A DNA stretch of 64,000 nucleotides, from contig FTLJ01000659.1 of the NCBI GenBank assembly GCA_900155495.1, positions 89,776 through 153,775 on the forward strand, written 5' to 3'. The notes beneath the pieces were generated by a model. The model was not told the DNA's origin. It saw only the letters and a list, made by a program, of their open reading frames with translations, and made no database searches. Each line of letters opens with the position of its first letter. Position 1 is the stretch's first letter. Of this stretch, positions 11,272 through 21,450 are shown in pieces. A program made the position numbers and the translations under genes. The DNA comes from Porogramme epimiltina (Eukaryota > Basidiomycota > Agaricomycetes > Polyporales > Polyporaceae).

Positions 11272-12585
11272 ATGTCAAGTCCTCGCTCGCACCTGCCTCA
11301 GCCCCGCAACCCGCCAGAAACTCAACACACAATACTAATCCCTCTTCCGTGCCCGTTTCAATACTACAGCCCGGACGAGGTTCGGCGCATATTGTCGATC
11401 ATTGAGATGGGCTCGCCTGAGCCCTGCAGCTCGGAAGAGATTGAACGCATACTGTCGATCCCCGGCCTGTGCTCGTCTCAGCCCTACAGCCCGGAAGAGG
11501 TTAAACGCATAATGTCGACCCTTGGTCCACGCTCGCCTCAGCCCTACAGGCCGACAGAAGAAGAGGTGAGTAGGCGAGATGGCAATGAGCAACAACGAAC
11601 TCACCCATCATTCTCTGTTCTAGATAAAGCGCTCGCAGGACCGGGACGAGGAGTACTGGGAAAAGCGTAACTTCCACAAGTTGAAACAAGAGAACGACAG
11701 AAGGATCCCTCGCCACGCTACAGACTCTGCCCTCTCGCCTTCCCCCGAGGCGTCCTTACGGCAGCGCACGCCCGCAAACCTCTCTTCATCGAACCCGGAC
11801 GTCTCTGTGAGGTCTCCACATGGAGACGCTCATCCTCCGGTTGTACCTGCTCGTCCTTTGGGGCAACCAACGTCTCCGCCTGCTCCCCCTTCAGGACCAT
11901 CAACTTCTTCGATATCATCGGTGAATATCATCTATTTTCCCCGCTTTGGTCACACAAACTCACAAATTTCTCACTCTCAAGAGCTACGCTCCACTGGAAC
12001 TGATCGACTACAAAGGAGGCCGGCCGGGTGGTAGTGGTCAAATTCGAGTCGCAACGTTCCGTCGCCATGATGGCCAAGTTGGCATTCCCTTGTACCTTGT
12101 GCTGCAGCAAGATTGGGAGATCATTGCACCCCAACACCTAGTGGACTGCGACTGTCCCGCACTGCCCGAGGATGTCGCCGCCAAGATCTCCCTGAGGATC
12201 TGTGTCAGTATCCGCTACTTTTTCGTGAAATTCGGCTTATTTTACCCCACTACTTAGTTTGATGAGAAAACCCAACCATACACCAGGCAGATCATGTCAA
12301 GGCGGTCCACGGCAGGTGCAGAGCCAATCTCGTTCAAGACGCTTGCTAAGAAGGTAGCGCAGGAGTTGGAAGCCGCCATAGTAAGCCCATTCTACACAGG
12401 GACATTCGAGGAGGGATGTGACGAACATGCTGCAGGTGAAACGTCAACTGTCCCACAAAGAAGCTCCCCCCATACATGCCAGAAATCTCATCCTCTACAA
12501 GCTCCACCGTGTCGCAAAGGGATCGTGGGTCCCCGAGCTTGGAATCGTCACGAACGCCCATTCCAGCTTCGTACCCAGCTTCTAA
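11272..12585 (+). CDS. Unknown dispersed family, member C (361 aa, with 20-aa repeats)
   Basis: Function not recognised. Five exons (11272-11565, 11624-11920, 11982-12203, 12258-12380, 12436-12585), all joined in phase 0, give 361 aa. The N-terminus carries three tandem 20-aa repeats of the type SPEEVKRIMSTLGPRSPQPY. Exon 2 begins with DRDEEYWEKRNF, the family acidic-Trp motif, followed by a Pro/Ser-rich linker. Exon 3 has APLELIDYKGG, then DGQVGIPLYLVLQQDWEII and VAAKISLRIC. The 123-nt exon 4 has PYTRQIMSRRSTAGAEPISF and KTLAKKVAQELEAAI. Exon 5 ends with LYKLHRVAKGSWVPELGIV. The exon 3-4 proteins are clearly homologous to F and G, much more so than to A and B. There is no signal peptide or membrane segment. 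The fit of all exons to four other loci makes the model credible. Confidence 0.8.
11368..11547 (+). repeat. Three tandem 60-bp coding repeats in member C
   Basis: Three consecutive 20-codon units encode (S)(P/S)(D/E)E(V/I)xRI(L/M)S followed by a Gly/Pro/Ser-rich half ending in a Gln- or Glu-Pro-(C/Y) pair. The units differ at many positions, so the expansion is not recent. Confidence 0.85.
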
Positions 12586-14431
12586 ACCCGACCAGCGTTA
12601 GGATGGACTGCTTCGCCCTTGACAATTGAAGTCGCACTTTATTTACTGAGTCCAGGGGGCAGGCATCGGCACCCACATACCGATCTTCCGGCCTGTACAA
12701 TACGTTCGTGACGCGGGGGGGTTACATTTGTGTTCTGCATCGAAGCCGATTGTCTGGCACCGAATCGTACTGAATATGTACCATGTACTCACCTACGAGA
12801 TATACCGTTTAGGCCCCTCGATGGTTGGCTAACCAATGACGTCGCCTGACAGCAGGATGAACTTGACAGGGATGTGGGGAGCGAAGTCGGAATACCTCCA
12901 GCCAGGCTAGCGGCGGCCCTCATTCCCGCTCTTTGTGTCGACGGTTGCAATGCTTGGAGAGGTGTACGCGCCGCACGAGGTTGTGGGCTGTCGTTTGAGC
13001 AGCCCTACGGGGAATGGAAGAGAGGGGGCAGAAGTTGGCGTACACGTATGCGGAAGGGGGATAAGAAGACAGCGAGATATCTTTCGCTGGATATAAGCTA
13101 CGCGATCCGGATAAGGTTCCGGCCCACATGCGGTGGTGTCGCGCCTTTGCGCTCACTAGGCCGCGCCCCTTGGGTGACACCCAGATATCGGGCGGCGGCG
13201 CCGGCAGCGCCCTCGGCACACCGAAAAAACAGATGTGGGTCAAAGCCGCGTCAAGTCCACAGTAGGGCGAGGAGCCGTACGTATCGTCCTGTCCACAGAC
13301 CGATGGCCTGTGGAGCGAGCCTGTACAACGGAAGCAGAATCTCCACCACGTTTGCAGGTCATCGAAAGTTCCCGCTCGCGCAACCGATGGGTATGAGAAC
13401 GCGGGGCATCGAGAAGGATATCTCAATTGAACGCCACGGGAAAGGCACCCGTCATGTGGGCCGTACATCGCGTGCGTGGCAGACCAAACGCTGTTCTATG
13501 TCGACGGAATCCTAGTCTGTTACCGACGTTCTCTCCCATCTGAGAATTATTTATTCCTTGCAAAGCTAACGTCTCCACATCCGTGCCTCGCCTGCCCACT
13601 CGGCGGCCGTTATCTGATCCACAGGTGGATGTATATCGATGCTAGCCGATATGCTATGGAGGAGGGAAGCGGTTCTTTGACTCGAGAACAGACTGTGGCG
13701 GGTAGACCGCATGGTGAATTAAGTGTAGTATCGCCAGGATATATTCGCAGTATCCTCTACTGGGGAAGAATCGTTTGGATTGCCAATGTAGAGAGCATCG
13801 CTCCCTCCATGGCAACCCAAGACGGCTGGAGAGCGGGAAGACTCACAGGGAAATCGATTTGTGAGGACGCCGCCCGATGTCATTGGTGATACTGGCGATA
13901 CGTTAGCAAACTTGCTTCCGGGTCTGTTAGTTAGGGTGTGATAGCTGCGGTTCATCAGGCAAACGTGAGAGGTTGGTTTTGTTTGTTACCCACCTCGTAG
14001 GTCAGGGACCTAGGGCCTCAGAGCTCAGAGCCGAAACTCTCAGCGGCTGAAAACCCTTCGTTACCTTACAGTGATGCGCCGGTGCGCAATCTTGTATACC
14101 AAATACCCAGGCATACACTATATAGGGGACATTGCACCTAGAGTTGAGCAGGTCGTGAGACTGGTTTGGCGTCGAAGGCCGCGGAGAACCGCTGTCGGAG
14201 AAGGTCGGCTCTGAAATCTGAAGTTCGCGGGTCGCGTCCGTGCAGCACGTCTGAGCCGCTGTGCCGCCGCGCTGGGAATGATGTAGCCTGACACGGATAA
14301 AGTATGACGCGTGACGTGAGCCCAACTGCAGGCGCGTCTTCTCTTCGGGGAAGCGCTGCACTAGCCTGTCGTCCGTCCACCGGTGCCAGAGCTTATGCTC
14401 TCCGTCGGACAGCTGTCTCCGCCGCTTCCAA
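12586..14431. other. Intergenic accessory stretch, no supported gene
   Basis: Opposed frames of 213 codons (12874-13515, plus) and 182 codons (12920-13468, minus) cover the same DNA. Both are rich in Arg, Ser and Pro and have no recognisable motif; at most one could be real. The remainder holds only short frames. A TATA-like ACTATATAGG lies near 14116, about 315 bp upstream of the hydrolase start. Confidence 0.4.
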
Positions 14432-15723
14432 ATGCCCGCCGCACCCACACCACGGCCCGCCGGGTCCAGCGAGCCTCTCACAATATTTGACCCCGCAACA
14501 TGCACTCGCAAGGGCCTCTGTCCCGTCACTCAAATCCGACGACAAGGCGGGGACCCGTTCGAGAGCCATTCGCTCTACTATGAAATACACGGCTCAGGCC
14601 CGGAGAAGGTCGTCTTCATCATGGGGTGCGCTCTTCCTCCTTCTCAGCACATGGCGTGGACAAACCCACACCATCCAGGTTGAACTCAACCTCTGCGGGG
14701 TGGCTTCCCCAGGTGGACTATTTTGGCCGCAAGCCAGAATATTCAGTTCTCGTATTCGATAACAGAGGCGTCGGCAACAGCGACGCGCCGAGAGGGCCTT
14801 ATACGTGCGTGAGCTAGATCTCTACATAGCGCACAGTCTTATGGGTTGCCCGTCTAGAACGAGCGGTATGGCCCAGGATGTGGTCGCGCTGCTAGACTTT
14901 GTGGGCTGGACCGACAAGTTTCAAATACACGTTGTCGGCGTTTCGCTCGGTGGTATGATCGCTCAGGGTGCGTCTTCTTGCCGCCTGCTCACACTTGCAG
15001 TTATCCTCAGCAATTCCACCAATATGCTCTCGTTGGTGTGACTTTCAGAGCTGGCGACCAAGATACCAGAGCGCATTGCCTCCCTGACCCTTATTGTCAC
15101 CAAGCCAGGCAGACGGCGGCTCGTGGAACTTCCCTCAGTGAGTGTCATGCTCGTCAGGTTGTCTCCCATCCGTGTAACAGTTTATAGCGTGTCGGGACCA
15201 CAAATCTATTGAAGACAATGATGATAAAGGACCCTGAGCGGAAGATACCCCTCGTGCTAGAGATGATCCATCCACGGGACTGGTTAGATTTGAAGAACCC
15301 AAACGATCCGCAAGGCCGGACCAACTGTGAGATCGAGACCGAAGTAAGTGGCTCCTCAAACTTTGCAGGGACATTCGCAACTTCGTCTCTGACGCGCTGT
15401 AGGCATACCGTAGGAGGATCGCGGTAACACGCCCCCAGAAGCTTCTTGGTGCAGTTTCCCAGATGGCGGCCGCTATGACACACTACGTCTCTCCTGAACG
15501 GTTGCGCGAGATTTCCTCCACCATTCCAAAGGTTGTGATTATGACCGGCACGGTCGATCACCTGGTCGATCCCGCCAACAGCCACTACATGAAGAAGTAC
15601 ATGCCGGAAGCTGAGCTCATGGTCCGAGAAGGTGCGGGCCACGGCTTGACGATGCAATGGAGGGACTGGGCGAACGAGCTTTTGGAGCGGACCTTTAAGG
15701 AGGGCAGGGAGAAAGCGAAATAG
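14432..15723 (+). CDS. Alpha/beta hydrolase fold protein (331 aa)
   Basis: Six exons (14432-14625, 14679-14804, 14858-14967, 15049-15137, 15188-15343, 15403-15723) splice cleanly to 331 aa. Landmarks of the alpha/beta hydrolase fold are in order: an oxyanion-region strand VVFIMG; the FDNRGVGNSDAP loop; the nucleophile elbow GVSLGGM with the catalytic Ser; the acid residue in MTGTVDHLVD; and the catalytic His in GAGHGL near the C-terminus. This is the general AB_hydrolase_1 type that includes epoxide hydrolases, haloperoxidase-like enzymes and esterases; the substrate cannot be told from sequence. There is no signal peptide, so a soluble intracellular enzyme is inferred. It is the first conserved gene right of the accessory zone. 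The start is the first ATG of the open frame. Confidence 0.9.
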
Positions 15724-15910
15724 TCGTACGGTGTCCCGTATTAGAGCCTATGAATACATGTGATGTAAAGTAACGGTATGGTGAGCGGGGGTCCTGAGTT
15801 GTGCCATACGACGGAGCATAGCGTCCTGTAGAACGCTAGGGAGTCTGAAGCAGACTTAACACATGGGATAACTTGGAGTAGAGGATGCAGCTTACCAGCG
15901 GTCCGCCAGC

Positions 15911-16168
15911 TCAATGTTCCCTCAGCATGGTGGCCAGCGTTTTCCTTGCTTCGCGTGGCAAGCCCCTAAGAGCCGTCTTCGCCTCGAGGGCCTCTATCCG
16001 GATATTCGACGGGTACGCTTCGCCGGCTTCCTCCTTGCGCTTCTGCAAAACCTCTATGAGGGTGGGCTTTGGGATATCCGAGCGCACAGGTTGAGGGATA
16101 GGCCGGAGAGCTGGATCGACCTGTGAGCGCGGGACAACGCGGACGAGGCGGACGAGGGTGGGGCGCAT
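15911..16168 (-). CDS. Small basic protein, possibly mitochondrial (85 aa)
   Basis: A single coding exon of 85 aa begins MRPTLVRLVRVVPRSQ, an Arg-rich amphipathic start lacking acidic residues, as in mitochondrial presequences. It continues with IPKPTLIEVLQKRKEEAGEA and ends REARKTLATMLREH. Just upstream there is a well-formed intron in the leader (GTGAG donor at 16249, CCCCACAG acceptor ending 16187), which supports transcription on this strand. The gene diverges from the HRQ1-type helicase with about 300 bp between start codons. I do not recognise the family; a small mitoribosomal or respiratory assembly protein is a guess. A competing frame starting MTSTAF at 16268 would use the same intron but gives a Pro/Arg/Ser-rich product that looks less like a protein. 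Confidence 0.45.
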   Translation of the reverse strand: MRPTLVRLVRVVPRSQVDPALRPIPQPVRSDIPKPTLIEVLQKRKEEAGEAYPSNIRIEALEAKTALRGLPREARKTLATMLREH

Positions 16169-16468
16169 TGCGTGGGCTTGTAAGAACTGTGGGGAAGAAG
16201 GGGGGAAGTCTGAGCGGAGGACGCGGGACGAGAGGGGAGGCCGGCTCACCAAACGCGGTGGAGGTCAAAGGTCAAAGCAAAGCTATCTCGTGACCTCGAC
16301 GCGCGACGCGTCTTGCGTAAGAGCGTCAAAGCTTCCTCCGACCTTGACGCGACTCACTTTGATCTCGGTCGTCTCCAGTCGTTCTTAAACTATTTCCCCC
16401 CAGGAGCATCCTGCATTGACACTATACGCGTCGTATACCAAGAGACCCTGCTCATTGAAAGCCCCTCC

Positions 16469-19400
16469 ATGTCCACAAGCTCGCGCAAAAGGAAGGATGA
16501 TGCGAATCCGGGATCCGGTGGACCGACGTCTAAGAAACCTCGTGCAACTAAGCAGAGTAAAGGAAAGAAGGGGCAAAGCCAAGAGGAGGCGGTAGCATGG
16601 CCCGAATACTTCAACTCTGTATGTTCCAGATACACTTGGTGGTAATGCTATGGCTGACCCTATTCGCTCGGAAGCTCTTCAAGGTAAGCTCGTCTACGTT
16701 ATGGAGATGCATGTTCTACGGAACGTCCTAATATACTGCTGGCATAGATATTCAAGGTACGCTCATGACTCATATCAGTATTCTGTCCCATACTCATATT
16801 TGTGGCGCAAATAGGCCTTGAACACCGTCCTTGCATTTTGTTCTTCCAGGAAGAACTTTGCTGTTACGTTCCCGGTGGTACGAAGTTCTGTAGAAGCTAT
16901 GCTGCACGAGTAAGTATTCGTATTACCCTAACTGTGTGTAATATGAACCCCCCCCTATAGGCCCCTGGAGCTAGCTAAAGTTGCCGAGTTGAAGTATGGC
17001 CTTTCACGAGCGTCCCACTCAACTTGGATCTAACCATCCTCCAGAGCCCTACTTCCAGAGGTTGTCAAGTTCGCATACACGCCGCGCATTGAACTCAGGA
17101 TACACGCAGACCAGAAGGGAGGGCCGAGTCGCCGCGAGCGTTCGCCGGACTATTCAGCCTTCCAAGCTGCCAGTACAGCGGCGTCCACCTCGCGGCTGAA
17201 CGATGTGGACCAAGACGAGCACGTCCTAGTGTTGGACTTCATCGATAACTCACGAGGGAAAAAGACCATCAACTCGGGCTCCGCATACACTTTCCCTCCT
17301 GCACTCACCCCAGCGCAGACGAAGAAGTTGGTAGAGAAGCGGAACGACCGCTTTGTTCTCGCTGTCAACGAGTAAGCCGTCCCCCAGTTTTTGGGCGTCT
17401 ACGAGCGGGCAAGAGATTTACGTCACGAAAATGATCAGACTACTGAAGGCCACTCCGGAGGGAGAAGACCCGGTCGCGCTCCTCAAAGCTGCCGCTTCAG
17501 ACCACTTACCTGTGCATCCCGGTGCTAAGGATGTCGCCCCAGGGCCCAGTCAGTCGGACTCTCAGCGCAAATACAGAGAGGTTCCCGAACCGGATGAAAG
17601 GCCCTCTATCGAAGATGTGATTATGGAGATCGAGCAGCAAGAATGGTATAAAGAACAAATATCATACAAAAATGTGGTAGACGCGAAGGAAGGGCGGTCT
17701 GGTCCGTGTTTCCCACCTGGCAGAATTGTTGGGAGAATGCTCATTGCGTACAGCCTGTTTGGACCCACCCCTGTCGGCGGAAGTGGCTCAGGCTTTACGC
17801 GACTCCCGTAAAATCACGTCACTCTATACCCACCAGGTCGCCGCCATTCATGCACTATCTGAGGGGAAGCATGTCATTGTGTCCACGAGCACCGCATCCG
17901 GGAAAAGCGTCATCTACCAGGTGGGTAGGGGCGCGTAATGTTCATTTGTGCTATACTGAACGAGGGGTTTAGGTGCCTTTGCTGAGATTTCTGGAAGCGG
18001 ACTCTCATTCGACGGCGATTTTCATCTATCCCACGAAGGTACACACGGAGTTACCCATCTCTACACGTGTCATCTAACTGTCAAGGAAGGCTCTTGCCCA
18101 GGACCAGAAAGCGGCTCTAGAGCAACTCCTGTATGCTTGTCCCGGCCTCGAGCACATCAAGGTCGCCACCTACGATGGGGACACACCCCAGGAATCTCGG
18201 TCTGGTAAGCCTCAAAGTAGAAAGAACAAACATACTATACTGACGCAAGGGGAGATAGGCATCCGCGAAACTGCCTCTGTGATCTTTACCAATTTTGTAG
18301 GCGATTTACTACATTTCTGGGAGGGGGTCCCTATGTAACCGTATGGAGGCTCATGGGTCCCCAACCTGCCCCGCCACAGGATATGCTTCATGCGTCCATA
18401 CTCCCACACGAGGATACATGGAGGAGGTTAATCTACATCTTTCCCAAGTCAGCGGATGAGCTAATCTCGTGGGTGTGGGGCCAGATTCCTCAAAAACCTC
18501 AAGCTTGTCGCCGTGGACGAACTTCATTATTACCACGGGACATTTGGCAGGTCGGTCAATCTCCACAACTAGATTTAAAGCGGCGCCAGCCGGTGTTAAG
18601 CGTACTCGGCAGTCATGTCGCACAGGTGACAAGGAGGCTCAGAAGAGTCTGCGCGGCGGTGGGAAGTAAGTAATTAATGCGCTCTTTATCACGCACCTAG
18701 TATTCACGTCGTTTACAATACAGATCGCCGGTCCCGATTTATCTCTTGTAGTGCAACCATTTCTAAGCCGAAGGAACACATGCAGAGCATATTTGGTATT
18801 GAAGTTTGTAGCCTTTCTTTATTCACCGACCATCCTTCTAATGGTTCATCTTTAGCAAATAGAGGAGATTACAGAGGACGGGGCGCCCTCAGGCCGAAAG
18901 GATTTCTTGGTGTGGAACCCGCCGCTAAAGGATGCAATGGACCCGTCGCTCGGCAGAGTCAATTCTATATCCGAAGCCACTCGACTCATGCGTTTCCTCA
19001 TGGCTCGAGGCGTGCGTGTCATCATGTTCTGCAAGGTAGTCCTCCCTGCTTCCCGAGGTTTGCTGTGCATTAATTGAATCGGCGTTTTGACAGATCAGGA
19101 AGTCTTGTGAATTGGTGAGCTTTACCCCCGCCTCTGCCGGACCAGCGGAGTCTCACACAAGGGTTCCTAGGCGATGAAGACCCTGAGGCAGGAACTATCT
19201 TCTGACGGGCGTTTGGATATTTTGGAGCGGGTAATGTCCTATCGTGGGGGGTACTCTCAGGACGTAAGTGACCGAACAGTTTGTGGCCAGCTCCCGGTGT
19301 TCTCCAACCACATTTAATTACGCAGGATCGCCGAAGGATAGAAAGGGAAGCCTTCTCGGGCAATTTGCTCGGGATTGTGGCAACCAACGCCCTGGAACTG

Positions 19401-21359
19401 GGCGTTGATATCGGGGTGCTCGACGCGGTGATTATGCTCGGGTTTCCCATGGGTGGGTTGGCTAGTTTCGTAAGTGGCGTACTGCACACGGTCAAGTCCG
19501 ACTGCGTTCGAACTCAGCTTCGGGTTCGCAGAGACAGGAAGCCGGGCGAGCGGGACGCCGTGCACGAGATGCCCTTGCAATTTTTGTGGCAGACGCCCTT
19601 CCCATCGACCAACATTTCGTTGAACACCCCGACGAGCTGTTTGATCGCCCGACCAACGATTTAATTGTCGACCTGGACAGCAAGGTTATCCTGGAGGCAC
19701 ACCTACAATGTGCCGCCCAGGAGATGCCGCTGCGGGACGAAGACGCGGAGTACTTTGGGGCCAATATGAAGGAAATCTGCGCGGCGAAGCTCGAAAAGGA
19801 TAAGGAGGGATGGTGAGTTTCCGGTTCTCCGGTCCTCCGATGTGGATGAGCCACACGAACACTTCACAGGTACCATGCGCACCCAAGATATCTCCCGTAC
19901 CCGTCACGGCACGTTTCTATCAGAGGCATCGAGGAGGAGAAGTACATGATCGTGGATGTCACGCGGGTAGGGAAGCCGGGAGGCACTGCCCACATCCTGG
20001 AGGAAATTGAGCTCTCCCGAGCTTTATTCGAAATATATGAAGGCGCCGTGGTATGTGGTTTTCAATGTCCTATTATGGACCGAGGGAATTTCCGACTGTT
20101 CCCACCCCTCTACACAGTTCATACACCAAGGCCTACCTTTTCTTGTCAGCTAATCTCCGCTCTCCGTCATTGCTTATCCAGACTTTGAGCTAACACGCTA
20201 GTCTAGGTCCAGGAAGTCAGTCACGACTCCAAGGTAGCTAAGCTGATCAGGTCCGACGTCAACTGGATCACGGAACCCAGGTATCCAGATTGACATACGC
20301 TTGTTACGAAGGCTTATAAACGCTTTCATTACAGGGACTTCACCAACATCGACGCATTGCAAACATATCGCATTCGAGAGATCAGAGGCTCATCTCATCG
20401 AGCCTTCTATGGCCGTAAGCATGTCTTATAGATAATTGCAAGTGGTACAAGTGATAGATGAATATGTCAGGTGTGGAGCTCTTTACTCTGGTCTACGGTA
20501 AGCGCATCCATCCCAGCATCGTACACTATCTGATGTAAATTCGAAGGGTATTTCAAGTTGAGGTATGTACTTAGTCTCTGGCTGAGATAGCTTCTGGACA
20601 AGCAAGTGCAGGAACAAAGCGATCATCGATGCTGTCGACCTTGACACGCCGCCATGGCAAAGGGAGACGACGGGACTCTGGCTGGATGTCCCCAAGTCAC
20701 TCCTTGATCTCATGCGTGATACTGGGATGAACGCAGCAGAGGCAATACATGCTGCCCAACACGCATTCATGAACCGGTTCGCACTCGCGATGGACTTGCG
20801 CACGGAGTGCAAGGTGCCAGGGAAGGAGTACAAGGCAACAGCCTCCCAGCGCAAACGCCCAGCGAGGCGAGTAATCCTTGCCCATCCACTACCTCAGGGG
20901 CAACACTGAAACGTCTCACTAGGCTCATCTTTTACGAGCCTTCCGGAAAACGCGGTGGGGTCGCAGTCAAGGCATTCGATCACGGTACGATGTCCTGTGC
21001 TTGTTGTGGTCAATATACTCTCAAACGTGTGCAGTGAACGATATATTGCGTGACGCCCACGATCGAGTGGAGTCGTGTGGCTGCGAAGAAGGGTGCGCTG
21101 ATTGTATGTATTACCAGCTCAGATGTGGTGATTTTGTGCTGATTCGATCCTAGGCGTGGACAGCCCAACATGCAAGGAGGGCAACCTGGTCTCATCTAAA
21201 GCAGGAGCTCTAATCATCCTGAAATCGCTCCTGGGCCACCCTGTTGATATCGATCTACTCGAGCATGAGCCGATGACAACAGACGTCAACGTGTTCGAAA
21301 CAGTTGTGGAGGCTACGAGCGTTCGCGCAGTCGAGGGCGTGGAAGTGGAGAAGGCGTAG
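16469..21359 (+). CDS. HRQ1: HRQ1-type RecQ4-like ATP-dependent 3'-5' DNA helicase
   Basis: Hrq1 is a RecQ4-related nuclear helicase acting in interstrand crosslink repair and telomere maintenance. The protein starts with a Lys-rich nuclear-localisation-like stretch (SSRKRKDD, KKPRATKQSKGKK). Next comes a domain with FPVVRSSVEAMLHE, then superfamily 2 helicase motifs in order: Q-like YTHQVAAIHAL, Walker A STASGKSVIYQ, YPTKALAQDQ, Walker B VAVDELHYY, motif III SCSATI, motif IV region MARGVRVIMFCK, motif V ATNALELGVDIG and motif VI QEAGRAGRR. The C-terminal domain has a Cys cluster (CGCEEGCADCV..C), the DUF1998-type metal-binding segment seen in Hrq1 and MrfA proteins. More than a dozen short introns interrupt the gene. 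The start ATG at 16469 is the first in the frame before the Lys-rich region. It converges on the SCY1-like gene with only about 90 bp between stops. Confidence 0.93.
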
Positions 21360-21450
21360 AGTGGATATCCGAATTGGTTTGGAAAGGAATATCGGTGCAA
21401 TGTAATATATGCAACTATAATATCAAGGATGGACAGGACTAGATCATAAT

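Noticed and set aside
12874..13515. 213-codon plus frame opposed by a 182-codon minus frame
   Set aside because: Low-complexity Arg/Ser/Pro composition in both directions and no family resemblance; at most one could be real and neither is supported.
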